Assembly (NCBI GenBank): GCA_027622275.1
Contig: JAQBZB010000039.1
Span: forward strand, 1-43,912
Source of the DNA: Planctomycetota bacterium
GTDB taxonomy: Bacteria > Planctomycetota > Planctomycetia > Pirellulales > Pirellulaceae
Length of the DNA stretch: 43,912 bases
Direction of reading: 5' to 3'
Made by a program: the position numbers and the translations under genes. Under the pieces are notes generated by a model. That model had not been told where the DNA came from. It saw only the letters and a list, made by a program, of their open reading frames with translations, and did no database searches. This document shows positions 35,925 to 43,912 of this stretch, piece after piece; the first letter of the stretch is position 1; every line of letters starts with the position of its first letter.

Positions 35925-36650
35925 ATGCAATCACGGCGCGACCTACTGGCTCGACGATTCCCTCAACTCGGTTGTCTGCTGGCGGCGATTGCGGGGGTCA
36001 CGATGTGCATCTGGCCCTTCGTCTTGATCAATGCCATGCAGACGGCTCTCACGAAGTTACATCTGCATCCGATCATCGGGATCGGAGTGATGATTGGAAT
36101 CGTGGCGGGCAGTTTCGTCAACTTTCCGGTTCATCGATTGGAACGCGAAGTTGAACAGGTCGAAGCGCAGACCGCGTGGCATCGCTGGCTCGGACGTGTC
36201 CCGCTCGTGCGGCGAACGAAGACGGAGACGATCATCGCGGTCAATCTCGGCGGGTGTCTGATCCCGTTGTCGCTGGCAGGCTTTGAAATACTTGTCGTTT
36301 CTCAAGTTGCGCCGCGGGCGATGTGGGCGATCATCATCGCATCGGTCGCCAACATTTTGGTCTGCTACCGGACCGCACGTCCCATTCAAGGGCTCGGCAT
36401 CGCCATGCCGGCGGTGTTGCCACCGGCGGTTTCGGTCGGTGTGACCTGGCTACTGCTGATGAGTCCCGACTACGATCCGGTGCGCGCCCCGGTGGCTTTT
36501 GTCGCAGGAATCGCAGGGCCGCTGATCGGTGCAGACCTGCTGCATCTTCGAGACATCAGCCGGATCTCGGTCGGTGTCCTGTCCATCGGAGGGGCTGGCA
36601 CGTTTGACGGGATCGTGCTTTCCGGGATGCTTGCGGCACTGGTGGCCTGA
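35925..36650 (+). CDS. DUF1614-family membrane protein
   Basis: A 241-residue protein with about seven hydrophobic segments, without a known enzymatic motif. Its end, GGAGTFDGIVLSGMLAALVA, and the middle ADLLHLRDI match DUF1614 proteins. The ATG at 35925 has TAGGTGG five bases upstream. The longer frame from 35787 runs through the palindrome and is not credible. Function is unknown. Confidence 0.78.
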   Translation: MQSRRDLLARRFPQLGCLLAAIAGVTMCIWPFVLINAMQTALTKLHLHPIIGIGVMIGIVAGSFVNFPVHRLEREVEQVEAQTAWHRWLGRVPLVRRTKTETIIAVNLGGCLIPLSLAGFEILVVSQVAPRAMWAIIIASVANILVCYRTARPIQGLGIAMPAVLPPAVSVGVTWLLLMSPDYDPVRAPVAFVAGIAGPLIGADLLHLRDISRISVGVLSIGGAGTFDGIVLSGMLAALVA

Positions 36651-36693
36651 TTCGGAGCCCATCATAGGTTGGTGGCCAAGTTTGGTAAGTTCT

Positions 36694-36724
36694 TGCGACA
36701 TCGCCGATCTCTGCGTGCTATAAT
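36694..36724 (+). promoter_or_regulatory. Putative sigma70-type promoter of the WD40 gene
   Basis: TTGCGA at 36694 and TATAAT at 36719 lie 19 bases apart, 67 bases before the WD40 start. The spacing is slightly long. The -10 box is a perfect consensus. Confidence 0.45.
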
Positions 36725-36791
36725 CGCTACGCCCACTTGCAGGTTTCCATTTTCCCCGAATCTATAGAAGTAACGACAGAGGGAGAGATTG

Positions 36792-38291
36792 ATGATTCGC
36801 TCCGCACAAGCATTGGCCGCGATCCTACTCGTTTCCATATTGGCACAAATCACCGTTGCAGCAGATGAAGCCCAGACCATCTCCACTCACGAGCGTTGGG
36901 TGACGGCGGTCACTCATTCGCCGGACGGTGCGATCATCGCAACCGCCGGAGGGCAGAGCCTTCAGTATCGCCCCGGCGACGTTTTGCTGTGGGACGCGGC
37001 GAATGGCAACCTGATCGCGACGCTGGAAGGACACACCAGCAATGTTTGGTCCGTCGCGTTTTCACCGGATGGCCAGACGCTCGTATCGAGCGGATACGAC
37101 GGCAAAGTAATCGTCTGGAGCGTCGCCGAGAAGAAGTCGACGGCGACTCTTGAGAAACACAAAGGTTGGTGCCGCAGCGTCGCCTTTCATCCGGGCGGCA
37201 AGCAATTCGCCACGGCCGGCGAAGACGGGACGGCTGTCGTCTGGGACTTGGAAGGCCCGAAGGAAGCCAAGGAGTGGAAGGCTCACGAAGCGGCGATCTA
37301 TCAAGTTGCCTTCTCGGCCGACGGCAACACGCTGGCCACGGCCAGCACCGACAAGACGGTGAAGCTGTGGGATTGGCAAAGCGGAAAGGAAAACGCCAAG
37401 CTGGAAGGAAACGAGGACGCGGTCTGGTGCGTGGCTTTCGGCGGCGACTTGATCGCGACGGGCGGGGCCGATCGCCAACTGCGATTGTTTGAACCGAGCG
37501 GCAAGCTGCTCGCGACATTGCCGGGCCACACCGATTGGATCAGCGGTGTCACGTTCTCGCCCGACGGTAAGACGATTGCCACCAGCAGCCTCGACCGGTC
37601 CGTCCGAACTTGGAACATCGAGCAAGCTCTTGCCGCCGCGCCCGGCGTGCAAGCAGCGGCTGCCACGGTGAAGGAGAACAAGGACCAACTGCAACAAGCC
37701 GAAGACACGATCGCTGACAGTGAACCCAAGATCGAACCGGCGAAGCAGAAGGCCGATATCCTCGCATCGGTCGTCCTCTCTCGCGTCGCCGCCGAAGTCT
37801 TGGCGCAAGCTCAGGAAGCCGCCGAGAAATACAAGGACAACAGTTACGTGAAGGTCGACGTCGAGGGTGCCAAGACGGCCGCGGACGAGGCGGCGAAAGT
37901 TTCCGCCGAAAAGGCCAAACCTCTGGAAGCCGACAAGGAGTTTACCGAATTGGTCGCGAAGCTGAATGGCGGCTCTTCCGCCGACGCGGCGAAGGAGAAG
38001 GATGCCGCTGACAAAGTCGCCGCCGATTTGGCGGAAGGCCTCGCCAAGGCCCAACAGACCAAAGACGCCGCGACCGCCGCGTTGGCCGAAGCAACTGCCG
38101 CGCTGAAGGATCTCTCCAGCAAACAGTCCACGCCGCTGGAGGGCTTCAACAGTACCGTCTGGTCCGTCTCGTTCTCCCCCGACGGCAAGCGGCTCGCCGC
38201 AGGCAGCCACAAGGCGCTGCGCGTCTGGGATCTGGCAGAAGCGAAAGAACTGTTCCCCCGCGTCGAGAAAGAAGAAGTGGCAACCGAGTGA
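36792..38291 (+). CDS. Secreted WD40-repeat protein with coiled-coil insert
   Basis: A 499-residue exported protein. After a signal peptide (about 1-24), six WD40 repeats run to about residue 280 (LEGHTSNVWSVAFSPDGQTL and similar). An Ala/Lys/Glu-rich coiled-coil stretch of about 170 residues (about 285-450) follows. It then returns to one last WD40 blade, STVWSVSFSPDGKRLAAGS with KALRVWDL. Blade seven is thus separated from the rest by the coiled coil. The ATG at 36792 has GGGAGAG upstream. It may be a scaffold. Confidence 0.85.
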   Translation: MIRSAQALAAILLVSILAQITVAADEAQTISTHERWVTAVTHSPDGAIIATAGGQSLQYRPGDVLLWDAANGNLIATLEGHTSNVWSVAFSPDGQTLVSSGYDGKVIVWSVAEKKSTATLEKHKGWCRSVAFHPGGKQFATAGEDGTAVVWDLEGPKEAKEWKAHEAAIYQVAFSADGNTLATASTDKTVKLWDWQSGKENAKLEGNEDAVWCVAFGGDLIATGGADRQLRLFEPSGKLLATLPGHTDWISGVTFSPDGKTIATSSLDRSVRTWNIEQALAAAPGVQAAAATVKENKDQLQQAEDTIADSEPKIEPAKQKADILASVVLSRVAAEVLAQAQEAAEKYKDNSYVKVDVEGAKTAADEAAKVSAEKAKPLEADKEFTELVAKLNGGSSADAAKEKDAADKVAADLAEGLAKAQQTKDAATAALAEATAALKDLSSKQSTPLEGFNSTVWSVSFSPDGKRLAAGSHKALRVWDLAEAKELFPRVEKEEVATE

Positions 38292-38302
38292 TCTTTGGCA
38301 CC

Positions 38303-39442
38303 TCAATAACGACGCACTTGATTGCCGCTGACGCGTCGCACGAGGCGTCGCATCTCGAGGACGCTAATCGTCGATAGCACCCGATGAATCGGCAGGCCGC
38401 TGGCTGCCGTGACTTCGTCCATGCCGGTCGGCTCTTGTTGAATCGCATCGAGGACCGCTTGTTCTTGCGGGTTCAATTGCAATTCCGCCGGATGCCGGAC
38501 TTCGCGTCCGTCCTCACCCGGTGCCGAGGCGAACAACGGGCCCAGTTCTTCCAGCACGTCGTCGACGTTCTCCACCAATTTGGCACCCTCACGCAACAAC
38601 CGATGGCAGCCATGTGAGTTGCGACTGTCGACCCGCCCAGGGACCGCGAATACCTCACGTCCTTGCTCCATCGCATGCTCGGCCGAAATCAACGCGCCCG
38701 ATCGCAACGCCGCCTCCACGACAATCACCCCGAGGCTCAAGCCCGTGACAATGCGGTTCCGCTGCGGAAAGGCTCCGCCCACGGGAGGACTGTGCGGCGA
38801 ACACTCGCTAATCAAGGCACCGCCTTCGATCACCTGCCGACTCAACTCGCGATGCTCGGGCGGATACACATTCAGCAAACCACTTCCCAGCACGGCCAGC
38901 GTCCGCCCACCAACTCGCAACGCCGCTCGATGTGCCGCCGCATCAATGCCGCGAGCCAAGCCGCTGACGATCGTCAGCCCCGCGCGAGCCAGCCCTTCGG
39001 CCAACCGATCCGCCTGCTGCAAACCATATTGAGTCGCATGACGAGTACCGACGATCGCGATCGCTAACCCGTCGTTCGGACGGATTTCACCCTGCACATA
39101 CAGCATCCCTGGCGGGTCGTGAATCTGTCCGAGCAGTTTCGGATACTGCTCGTCGGTGTCCAGCACCAACGAGATGTCGCTGTCGGCACAAAGCTGCAAC
39201 TCGGCAGCCACATCAATGTTCGTTCGAGCATCCGAGATCGCCCGCACCAATTTCGGGCCAACTCCCGGGACTTGCCGCAAGATATTCGGAGCCGTCTCGA
39301 ACACGGCCTCCGCGGAACCGAGGCATTCCAACAACGACTTGCGAGTCAGCGGCCCAACGCCAGGCACCAGCGACAATCGGACGGCCGCTTCGAGAGCCTC
39401 TCGTGTTGATTCAACCCCGTCTGCCAAAGCCACACCTGTCAT
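38303..39442 (-). CDS. dprA: DNA-processing protein DprA
   Basis: DprA binds incoming single-stranded DNA and loads RecA during transformation. An N-terminal HhH-like part (VPGVGPLTRKSLLECLG, VPGVGPKLVRAI) precedes the Rossmann-like domain with VGTRHATQYG, SGLARGIDAAAHRAAL, PPVGGAFPQRNRIVTGLS and SGALISAEHAMEQGREVFAVPG. A winged-helix C-terminus (about 310-379) follows. Length 379 is normal. It converges on the WD40 gene with only 11 bases between. Confidence 0.94.
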   Translation of the reverse strand: MTGVALADGVESTREALEAAVRLSLVPGVGPLTRKSLLECLGSAEAVFETAPNILRQVPGVGPKLVRAISDARTNIDVAAELQLCADSDISLVLDTDEQYPKLLGQIHDPPGMLYVQGEIRPNDGLAIAIVGTRHATQYGLQQADRLAEGLARAGLTIVSGLARGIDAAAHRAALRVGGRTLAVLGSGLLNVYPPEHRELSRQVIEGGALISECSPHSPPVGGAFPQRNRIVTGLSLGVIVVEAALRSGALISAEHAMEQGREVFAVPGRVDSRNSHGCHRLLREGAKLVENVDDVLEELGPLFASAPGEDGREVRHPAELQLNPQEQAVLDAIQQEPTGMDEVTAASGLPIHRVLSTISVLEMRRLVRRVSGNQVRRY

Positions 39443-39511
39443 CGCAGCGAAAAGAGGATCACGCGAATAATGTAAACTGTGTCACTTGCTGCGTCCAGCA
39501 ACGCGAAGCTC

Positions 39512-39678
39512 AGCCCGGATTATTCACGTAGGGTGGGACAAGCGTGCGTAAGTTCATGGTGGGCCGGCGAAAACGGCAGAATCAACGATATGGCCATCAA
39601 ACGAGGGACAGCACGCGCCGGCCCACCAAAACACCGTTTCCTTGTCCCACCCTACGCGTGTCGTGAATAATCCGGGCT
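39512..39678. mobile_element. MITE-like nested palindrome, ~167 bp
   Basis: The ends are AGCCCGGATTATTCA at 39512-39526 and its exact complement at 39664-39678. Inside lie GTAGGGTGGGACAAG (39528-39542) with its complement at 39641-39655, and GGTGGGCCGGCG (39558-39569) with its complement at 39616-39627. Three nested exact pairs, no coding capacity, and a 15-base end shared with the repeat at 13716 point to a non-autonomous mobile element. The GTAGGGTGGG motif recalls palindromes found in many bacterial genomes. Confidence 0.8.
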
Positions 39679-39690
39679 CAGGACGCCGAG

Positions 39691-40785
39691 TTAACTACAG
39701 ACCAGCGCCGCCCGCACGAGATCCGCCGGTACGCCGGAAACAAGTTCGACATGCCCCACACGCGACGGCAAGACGAAGCGGAGCTTGCCGTGCTCGGTCT
39801 TCTTATCCTTTTGCATGGCGCGAATCAAAACGTCGTGATCGACGTCAGGTACCGCCAACGGAAGACCGAGAGCTTCCAGCAATTCGCGTTGCCGGCGCGT
39901 TGCATCGGCGTCGATCCGGCCCATCGATTCGGCCAGTCGCGAGGCACACAACATGCCGATCGCGACGGCCTCGCCGTGCAGATAAGTTCCGTATCCAGTT
40001 TCGGCTTCGATGGCATGACAGAACGTGTGACCGTAGTTCAAAACAGCGCGTAGTCCTGTCTCTTCACGTTCGTCCGCCGAGACGACTTGGGCCTTGAGTT
40101 TACAGCAGCGAGCAACAATGTGACGCATGACGCTCGCGTCGCGATCATTCAAGCCGTCGATGTTGCCTTCGAGATACTCGAAGAACTCGGCATCCAGGAT
40201 CACTCCGTACTTCACGACTTCGGCCAAGCCCGATCGGTACTCGCGAAGCGGCAAGGTGTTTAAGACATCCGTATCGATCAGTACAGCGGCCGGCTGCCAA
40301 AACGCGCCGACCATGTTCTTCGCGCCGGGAAGATTGATGCCGACTTTGCCACCGACGCTCGAATCGACTTGTGCCAGGAGCGTCGTGGGAATCTGAACGA
40401 AGCGGATGCCTCGGCCGTACGTCGCGGCAATGAAGCCTGCCAAGTCACCGACAACTCCGCCACCGACGGCGACGACAAGCGACTTGCGATCCGCACCAAA
40501 CTCCAACATCAACCGCCACAGCTGATCGGCGTGCGTGGCGGACTTGGTCGATTCGCCCGCGGGCACGGTCGCCATGTCAACGCGGATACCGGCCCGTTCC
40601 AGACTTTCAACAACCCGCTGCCCATGGAGCGGTTCGACGTTGGAATCGGTGATCACAACGGCGTGGGAACAGCCCGTATGCTCGACGACGAATCGTCCCG
40701 CGTCAAGCAACAGCCCGTGGCCGATGTCGATATCGTAGCTGCGTTCCGAGAGCGCAACGCGGACGGTCGTGGTATCGCTGGCCAA
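39691..40785 (-). CDS. aroB: 3-dehydroquinate synthase
   Basis: The second shikimate-pathway enzyme turns DAHP into 3-dehydroquinate using NAD and a metal. The 364-residue protein has VGGGVVGDLAGFIAATYGRG, PTTLLAQVDSSVGGK with the substrate-binding Lys, EVVKYGVILD (metal Glu), NYGHTFCHAIE and HGEAVAIGM (metal His). It starts at a TTG (40785) preceded by GGGAGAG. The small gene at 40818 lies 32 bases upstream and is probably co-transcribed. Confidence 0.94.
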   Translation of the reverse strand: MASDTTTVRVALSERSYDIDIGHGLLLDAGRFVVEHTGCSHAVVITDSNVEPLHGQRVVESLERAGIRVDMATVPAGESTKSATHADQLWRLMLEFGADRKSLVVAVGGGVVGDLAGFIAATYGRGIRFVQIPTTLLAQVDSSVGGKVGINLPGAKNMVGAFWQPAAVLIDTDVLNTLPLREYRSGLAEVVKYGVILDAEFFEYLEGNIDGLNDRDASVMRHIVARCCKLKAQVVSADEREETGLRAVLNYGHTFCHAIEAETGYGTYLHGEAVAIGMLCASRLAESMGRIDADATRRQRELLEALGLPLAVPDVDHDVLIRAMQKDKKTEHGKLRFVLPSRVGHVELVSGVPADLVRAALVCS

Positions 40786-40817
40786 CTTTTCTCTCCCGCG
40801 CCGTCAAGCGAACCGCA

Positions 40818-41048
40818 TCACGCCTTTTGGCGGGTACGTTCGATATCATCTTCCGTGACCGTAATCTGGCGGCAAAAGCCGGTATGCATGCGAAGGTATT
40901 CCAGATTCGCACAGCTTTCCGGGTCGGCGTGTAACGCCTCCGCGATGCGAGCCTGTTCGGTCGGTTCCAATTCGTCATATTCTTCCGGCCAGATCGTGCT
41001 GGTCTCAACGACGATCGCCTCACGATACGGGTCGAACTTGTCAGCCAT
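40818..41048 (-). CDS. Small acidic protein, unknown function
   Basis: A 76-residue protein (MADKFDPYREAIVVETSTIW...) rich in Glu and Asp with two helical stretches, and no recognised domain. It starts at an ATG and lies 32 bases upstream of aroB on the same strand. The size, charge and position suggest a conserved small planctomycete gene, but I can assign no function. Confidence 0.6.
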   Translation of the reverse strand: MADKFDPYREAIVVETSTIWPEEYDELEPTEQARIAEALHADPESCANLEYLRMHTGFCRQITVTEDDIERTRQKA

Positions 41049-41179
41049 TTACCTACCTCGCCGCGGCGAAAACTTTGAAACACAGCACTGAGGGACACAT
41101 TCCAAGCCGCCCAGTATACTTGCAGCTAACGTTCTGCAAAATACGGCCAAACGGACGAGAATCGACGGCGAGTCAGGTA

Positions 41180-42130
41180 ATGCAACCACAACGGACATCT
41201 TGGGATGATCAAACGATCCTCGCCGCGCGGCCGCCCAAAAACACGGTCGATCCGCGCCGTCCGTACGCGTATCTCGTGGAACCCGAGTGTGCGGCCAGCG
41301 GGCGAATCGAAGACGTCGCCACGATCTTTCTGACGAATCGTGAATGTCCGTTCCGCTGCCTGATGTGCGATCTGTGGAAGAACACGACCGACGAGCGTGT
41401 TCCCGCGGGCGCGATCCCGGAACAAATCGCGTTCGCACTGTCGAACTTGTCGCGGGCCAAACATGTGAAGTTGTACAACAGCGGCAACTTCTTCGATCGG
41501 CAGGCGATTCCGCGCGAAGACTATGCAGCGATCGCCCAATGCGTGGCACCGTTCGAGACGGTGATCGTCGAGAACCATCCCAAGCTGTGCGGCGACGATT
41601 GCCTGCGGTTTCGCGATTTACTCGCGGGGAAGTTGGAGATTGCCATCGGCCTGGAGACCATTCACCCGGATGTCCTGCCGCGATTGAACAAGCAGATGAC
41701 GACAGACGGCTTTCAGCGGGCCGTTCGCTTTCTGTCAAAGAACGGAATCGCGACACGCGCCTTCATCCTGTTGCGTCCGCCGTTCCTTGACGAAGCGGAA
41801 GGCGTTGAATGGGCGATTCGTTCGATACGGTTTGCCTTCGACGCGGGCGTGCAATGTTGTAGTGTGATTCCGACTCGGGATGGCAACGGCGCGATGGAGC
41901 AACTGCGAACCGAAGGCCGCTTTGAGCCACCGACCTTTCGTTCGCTGGAGACGGTGCTCACGGAAGGGCTCGCGATGCAATCTGGTCGTGTGTTCGTTGA
42001 CTTGTGGGACGCGGAGCGATTCTTCGACTGCCAGCGATGTGGCCCCGCGCGGCGTGAGCGGCTGGCGCGAATGAACCTCACACAACAAGTGCTGCCTGCC
42101 ATCTCGTGCGGCTGCGAGGCAGCTCGATGA
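41180..42130 (+). CDS. Radical SAM protein
   Basis: A 316-residue protein with the 4Fe-4S motif CPFRCLMC in RECPFRCLMCDLWKN, then KLYNSGNFFD, the SAM-side IAIGLETIHPDVLPRLNKQM and TRAFILLRPPFLDEAEG. This order matches Elp3/archaeosine-type radical SAM proteins more than the SPASM type. Near the end, CQRCGP and CGC could bind a second cluster. The ATG at 41180 follows CAGGTA; the earlier in-frame ATG at 41075 is not needed. It overlaps the next gene by four bases (ATGA). The substrate is unknown. Confidence 0.82.
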   Translation: MQPQRTSWDDQTILAARPPKNTVDPRRPYAYLVEPECAASGRIEDVATIFLTNRECPFRCLMCDLWKNTTDERVPAGAIPEQIAFALSNLSRAKHVKLYNSGNFFDRQAIPREDYAAIAQCVAPFETVIVENHPKLCGDDCLRFRDLLAGKLEIAIGLETIHPDVLPRLNKQMTTDGFQRAVRFLSKNGIATRAFILLRPPFLDEAEGVEWAIRSIRFAFDAGVQCCSVIPTRDGNGAMEQLRTEGRFEPPTFRSLETVLTEGLAMQSGRVFVDLWDAERFFDCQRCGPARRERLARMNLTQQVLPAISCGCEAAR

Positions 42131-43632
42131 AGACGCAAGAGTTTGATGTGGTCGTGCTCGGATCGGGTTTTGCCGGGAGTTTGACCGCCATGATCTTGCA
42201 ACGCGTGGGACGACGGGTTGCGCTGATCGACCGAACGCGACATCCGAGATTTGCGATCGGCGAATCGTCAACGCCGATCGCCAACATGGTGTTGCGCGAC
42301 TTGGCGAAGCGGTACGACCTGCCGCGGCTTGTGCCTCTCACGAAATATGGAACCTGGCAGCAGGCTTATCCGCATATCGGTTGCGGCCTGAAGCGGGGCT
42401 TCAGTTATTTCGCGCACGAAGCCGGACGAACCTTCGCGCCATCTCTGACGCACGCCAACGAATTGCTCGTCGCCGCGAGCAGCCATGATCGCGATAGCGA
42501 CACACAATGGCTGCGCGCCGACGTTGATCAATTCTTTTGTGCCGAGGCAGCGACGTTTGGCGTCACGCTGCTTGAAGACTGTGCCGTGCGCGAGATTCAG
42601 CATGACCGCGTTGGCGATTGGTCGATTGATTGTCAGCACGAAGGGCGATCGCTACCGCTTCGCGCAGCCTTCGTCATCGATGCCACGGGCGAAGCGGGCG
42701 TTTTGCCGCACTCGCTCGGCATTGAATCATGTGGCGAGGCGTGCCAGACACACTCCCGCGCGATCTTTTCGCATTTCCGAGGTGTCGGTTCGTGGCATGA
42801 ACGGCTGAACGATCTCGGCGGCAACACGCAGGACCACCCATTTCACTGCGACAACGCAGCCCAGCATCATATTCTGGATGGTGCCTGGCTTTGGATGCTG
42901 CGTTTCAACGACGGACTGACCAGCGCCGGATTGGTTTTGGACGAAGCAAAACATCCGCTGGATCAATCGTTGGATGCCGCCGCCGAATGGCACCAGTGGA
43001 TCGAACGTTATCCATCCGTCGCCGCGATGTTCGCCGATGCAGATTTCTCGCCGGTGCCTGGCGAGTTGATCCGTACCAAGCGACTCCAGCGTCGCTGGGC
43101 GCAGCTGGCGGGTGAGGACTGGGCGCTGTTGCCGCATACGGCCGGGTTCGTCGATCCACTGCACAGCACGGGCATCGCGCATTCGCTGTGTGGTGTCGAA
43201 CACCTCTGCCGGATTCTGGATCGCGAGTGGCGGGCCGAAACTCGCTTGGATTCCCTGCGCGGCTACGGAGACGTCGTCGCGAAAGAGTTCGATTTGATTG
43301 ACGAACTGGTCGCCAGCTGCTTCGCGTGCTTTGGTCAGTTCGATTTACTGGTTGTGGCATCCATGCTGTATTTCGCCGCCGCAACGACCTATGAGCGTTT
43401 GCGCTGTGGCGGAGAAGCCTCGATCGCGTTTCTAGGTGCCGACCGAAAGGAGATACGCGACTTGCTGCACACTGCCTGCAAAGAAGTCTCGCGGCAAGCG
43501 AGCACTCCGGGGCCGGTCGACATCAATCAGTTCCGCTGCGACGTCGCCTCTCTGATTGCGCCGATCAATCACGTCGGCTTGCTCGACACAACGCTCGCCA
43601 ATATGTACCGTCACACGGCCGCCCCGATGTGA
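42127..43632 (+). CDS. FAD-dependent oxidoreductase, halogenase/geranylgeranyl reductase-like
   Basis: A 501-residue flavoprotein. The N-terminal GSGFAGSLTAMILQRVGRRV is the dinucleotide-binding fold, RHPRFAIGESSTP is the region where FAD halogenases carry GESL, and AFVIDATGEAGVLP and GFVDPLHSTGIAHS are the later FAD contacts. WLWMLRFNDGLTSAGLV takes the position of the WxWxIP halogenase motif but does not match it, so a halogenase is not certain; a dehydrogenase or reductase is possible. It is translationally coupled to the radical SAM gene, so the two probably act on one product. Confidence 0.8.
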   Translation: MKTQEFDVVVLGSGFAGSLTAMILQRVGRRVALIDRTRHPRFAIGESSTPIANMVLRDLAKRYDLPRLVPLTKYGTWQQAYPHIGCGLKRGFSYFAHEAGRTFAPSLTHANELLVAASSHDRDSDTQWLRADVDQFFCAEAATFGVTLLEDCAVREIQHDRVGDWSIDCQHEGRSLPLRAAFVIDATGEAGVLPHSLGIESCGEACQTHSRAIFSHFRGVGSWHERLNDLGGNTQDHPFHCDNAAQHHILDGAWLWMLRFNDGLTSAGLVLDEAKHPLDQSLDAAAEWHQWIERYPSVAAMFADADFSPVPGELIRTKRLQRRWAQLAGEDWALLPHTAGFVDPLHSTGIAHSLCGVEHLCRILDREWRAETRLDSLRGYGDVVAKEFDLIDELVASCFACFGQFDLLVVASMLYFAAATTYERLRCGGEASIAFLGADRKEIRDLLHTACKEVSRQASTPGPVDINQFRCDVASLIAPINHVGLLDTTLANMYRHTAAPM

Positions 43633-43912
43633 ACTATTGCAAGTGGAGACGTTCTTTCAACGAAGTCAGGATGCGGAGTACGTGCCGCCCTATGTACACT
43701 CGCGCCATGCGACCGATAATCGTGAAGACGAAACATGTGCTGTTTTCGCATTCCTCATGAGTGATCGATGGGCCGAGCCGAGCAACCGAAGATCGTCGCC
43801 AGGCCGTTGACGCCTTTACAGCGGCGGTTGAGTCGATTCTTCGCAAAGGCTCAGAACTCCTGACTTGGGCTCCACGACTTTGTCTTTTGAGATTCGTGTT
43901 TCTTGGAGTGGT
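43633..43912. other. Right edge, no confident gene
   Basis: A frame from a GTG at 43761 (MIDGPSRATEDRRQ...) is open to the end of the window and might be the start of a gene, but I do not recognise it and its ribosome binding site is poor. No hairpin was seen. Confidence 0.4.

Noticed and set aside
37062-38306. A 414-residue minus-strand open frame
   Set aside because: It is antisense to the WD40 gene and its low-complexity Gly/Arg/Leu composition mirrors the Ala/Lys-rich coding strand.
43848-43863. A 16-base match (GGCTCAGAACTCCTGA) to the complement of 247-262, next to repeat copy B
   Set aside because: A single exact 16-base match is expected about by chance in a window of this size, and the similarity fades quickly outside it.

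Overview
The window looks like a piece of a planctomycete chromosome (Pirellulales-like, moderately GC-rich). This rests on protein families rather than a marker gene. The families are a heme-binding domain of the Pirellula/Verrucomicrobium type, a DUF1501 fragment, a Tat-type leader fragment, DUF1573 and DUF1614 proteins, a giant Ig-like/RHS surface protein, WD40 and thioredoxin-NHL secreted proteins, and futalosine-pathway menaquinone genes. No rRNA, tRNA, CRISPR array or intact insertion sequence was recognised.

Layout. 1-13.65 kb is mostly housekeeping: a small membrane protein, adenylate kinase (adk), a GNAT-like protein, futalosine hydrolase and 1,4-dihydroxy-6-naphthoate synthase (mqnB, mqnD), a DUF1573 protein, an NHLRC2-like thioredoxin/NHL protein, a PurU-like deformylase, a YkgJ-type cysteine-cluster protein, hisS, and a REC/HD-GYP regulator. 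13.7-21.5 kb is a decay zone. A giant surface-protein gene begins inside a dispersed repeat, carries a frameshift and loses its RHS tail. It is followed by a wrecked antisense group II intron with a broken reverse transcriptase, the last 56 codons of a DUF1501 gene, the leader of a PQQ-like propeller gene and a Tat-leader stub. A MetE-like gene inside this zone appears intact.

21.8-34.4 kb is the most interesting part, a predicted PQQ and lanthanide-type alcohol-oxidation island on the + strand. It holds a MATE transporter, a lipoprotein-type XoxF-like PQQ dehydrogenase with the Asp-Tyr-Asp lanthanide signature, a three-module XoxJ/MxaJ-like binding protein, a diheme cytochrome c, pqqA, pqqB, then pqqC, pqqD and pqqE. 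The pqq run is interrupted between pqqB and pqqC by a translationally coupled OLD/AAA_21-type ATPase and DUF4276 (Toprim-like) pair that resembles a defence cassette. The expected division of work is that PqqA-E make the cofactor, the dehydrogenase oxidises an alcohol outside the cytoplasmic membrane, the XoxJ-like protein assists the enzyme, and the cytochrome takes the electrons.

34.4-43.9 kb returns to ordinary genes: a 2-hydroxyacid dehydrogenase, a DUF1614 membrane protein, a WD40 protein with a coiled coil inserted before its last blade, dprA, aroB with a small upstream gene, and a coupled radical SAM/FAD-oxidoreductase pair. Palindromic or repetitive elements sit in many intergenic gaps (277-416, 8957-9091, 10013-10082, 25499-25602, 34551-34600, 35829-35883, 39512-39678).
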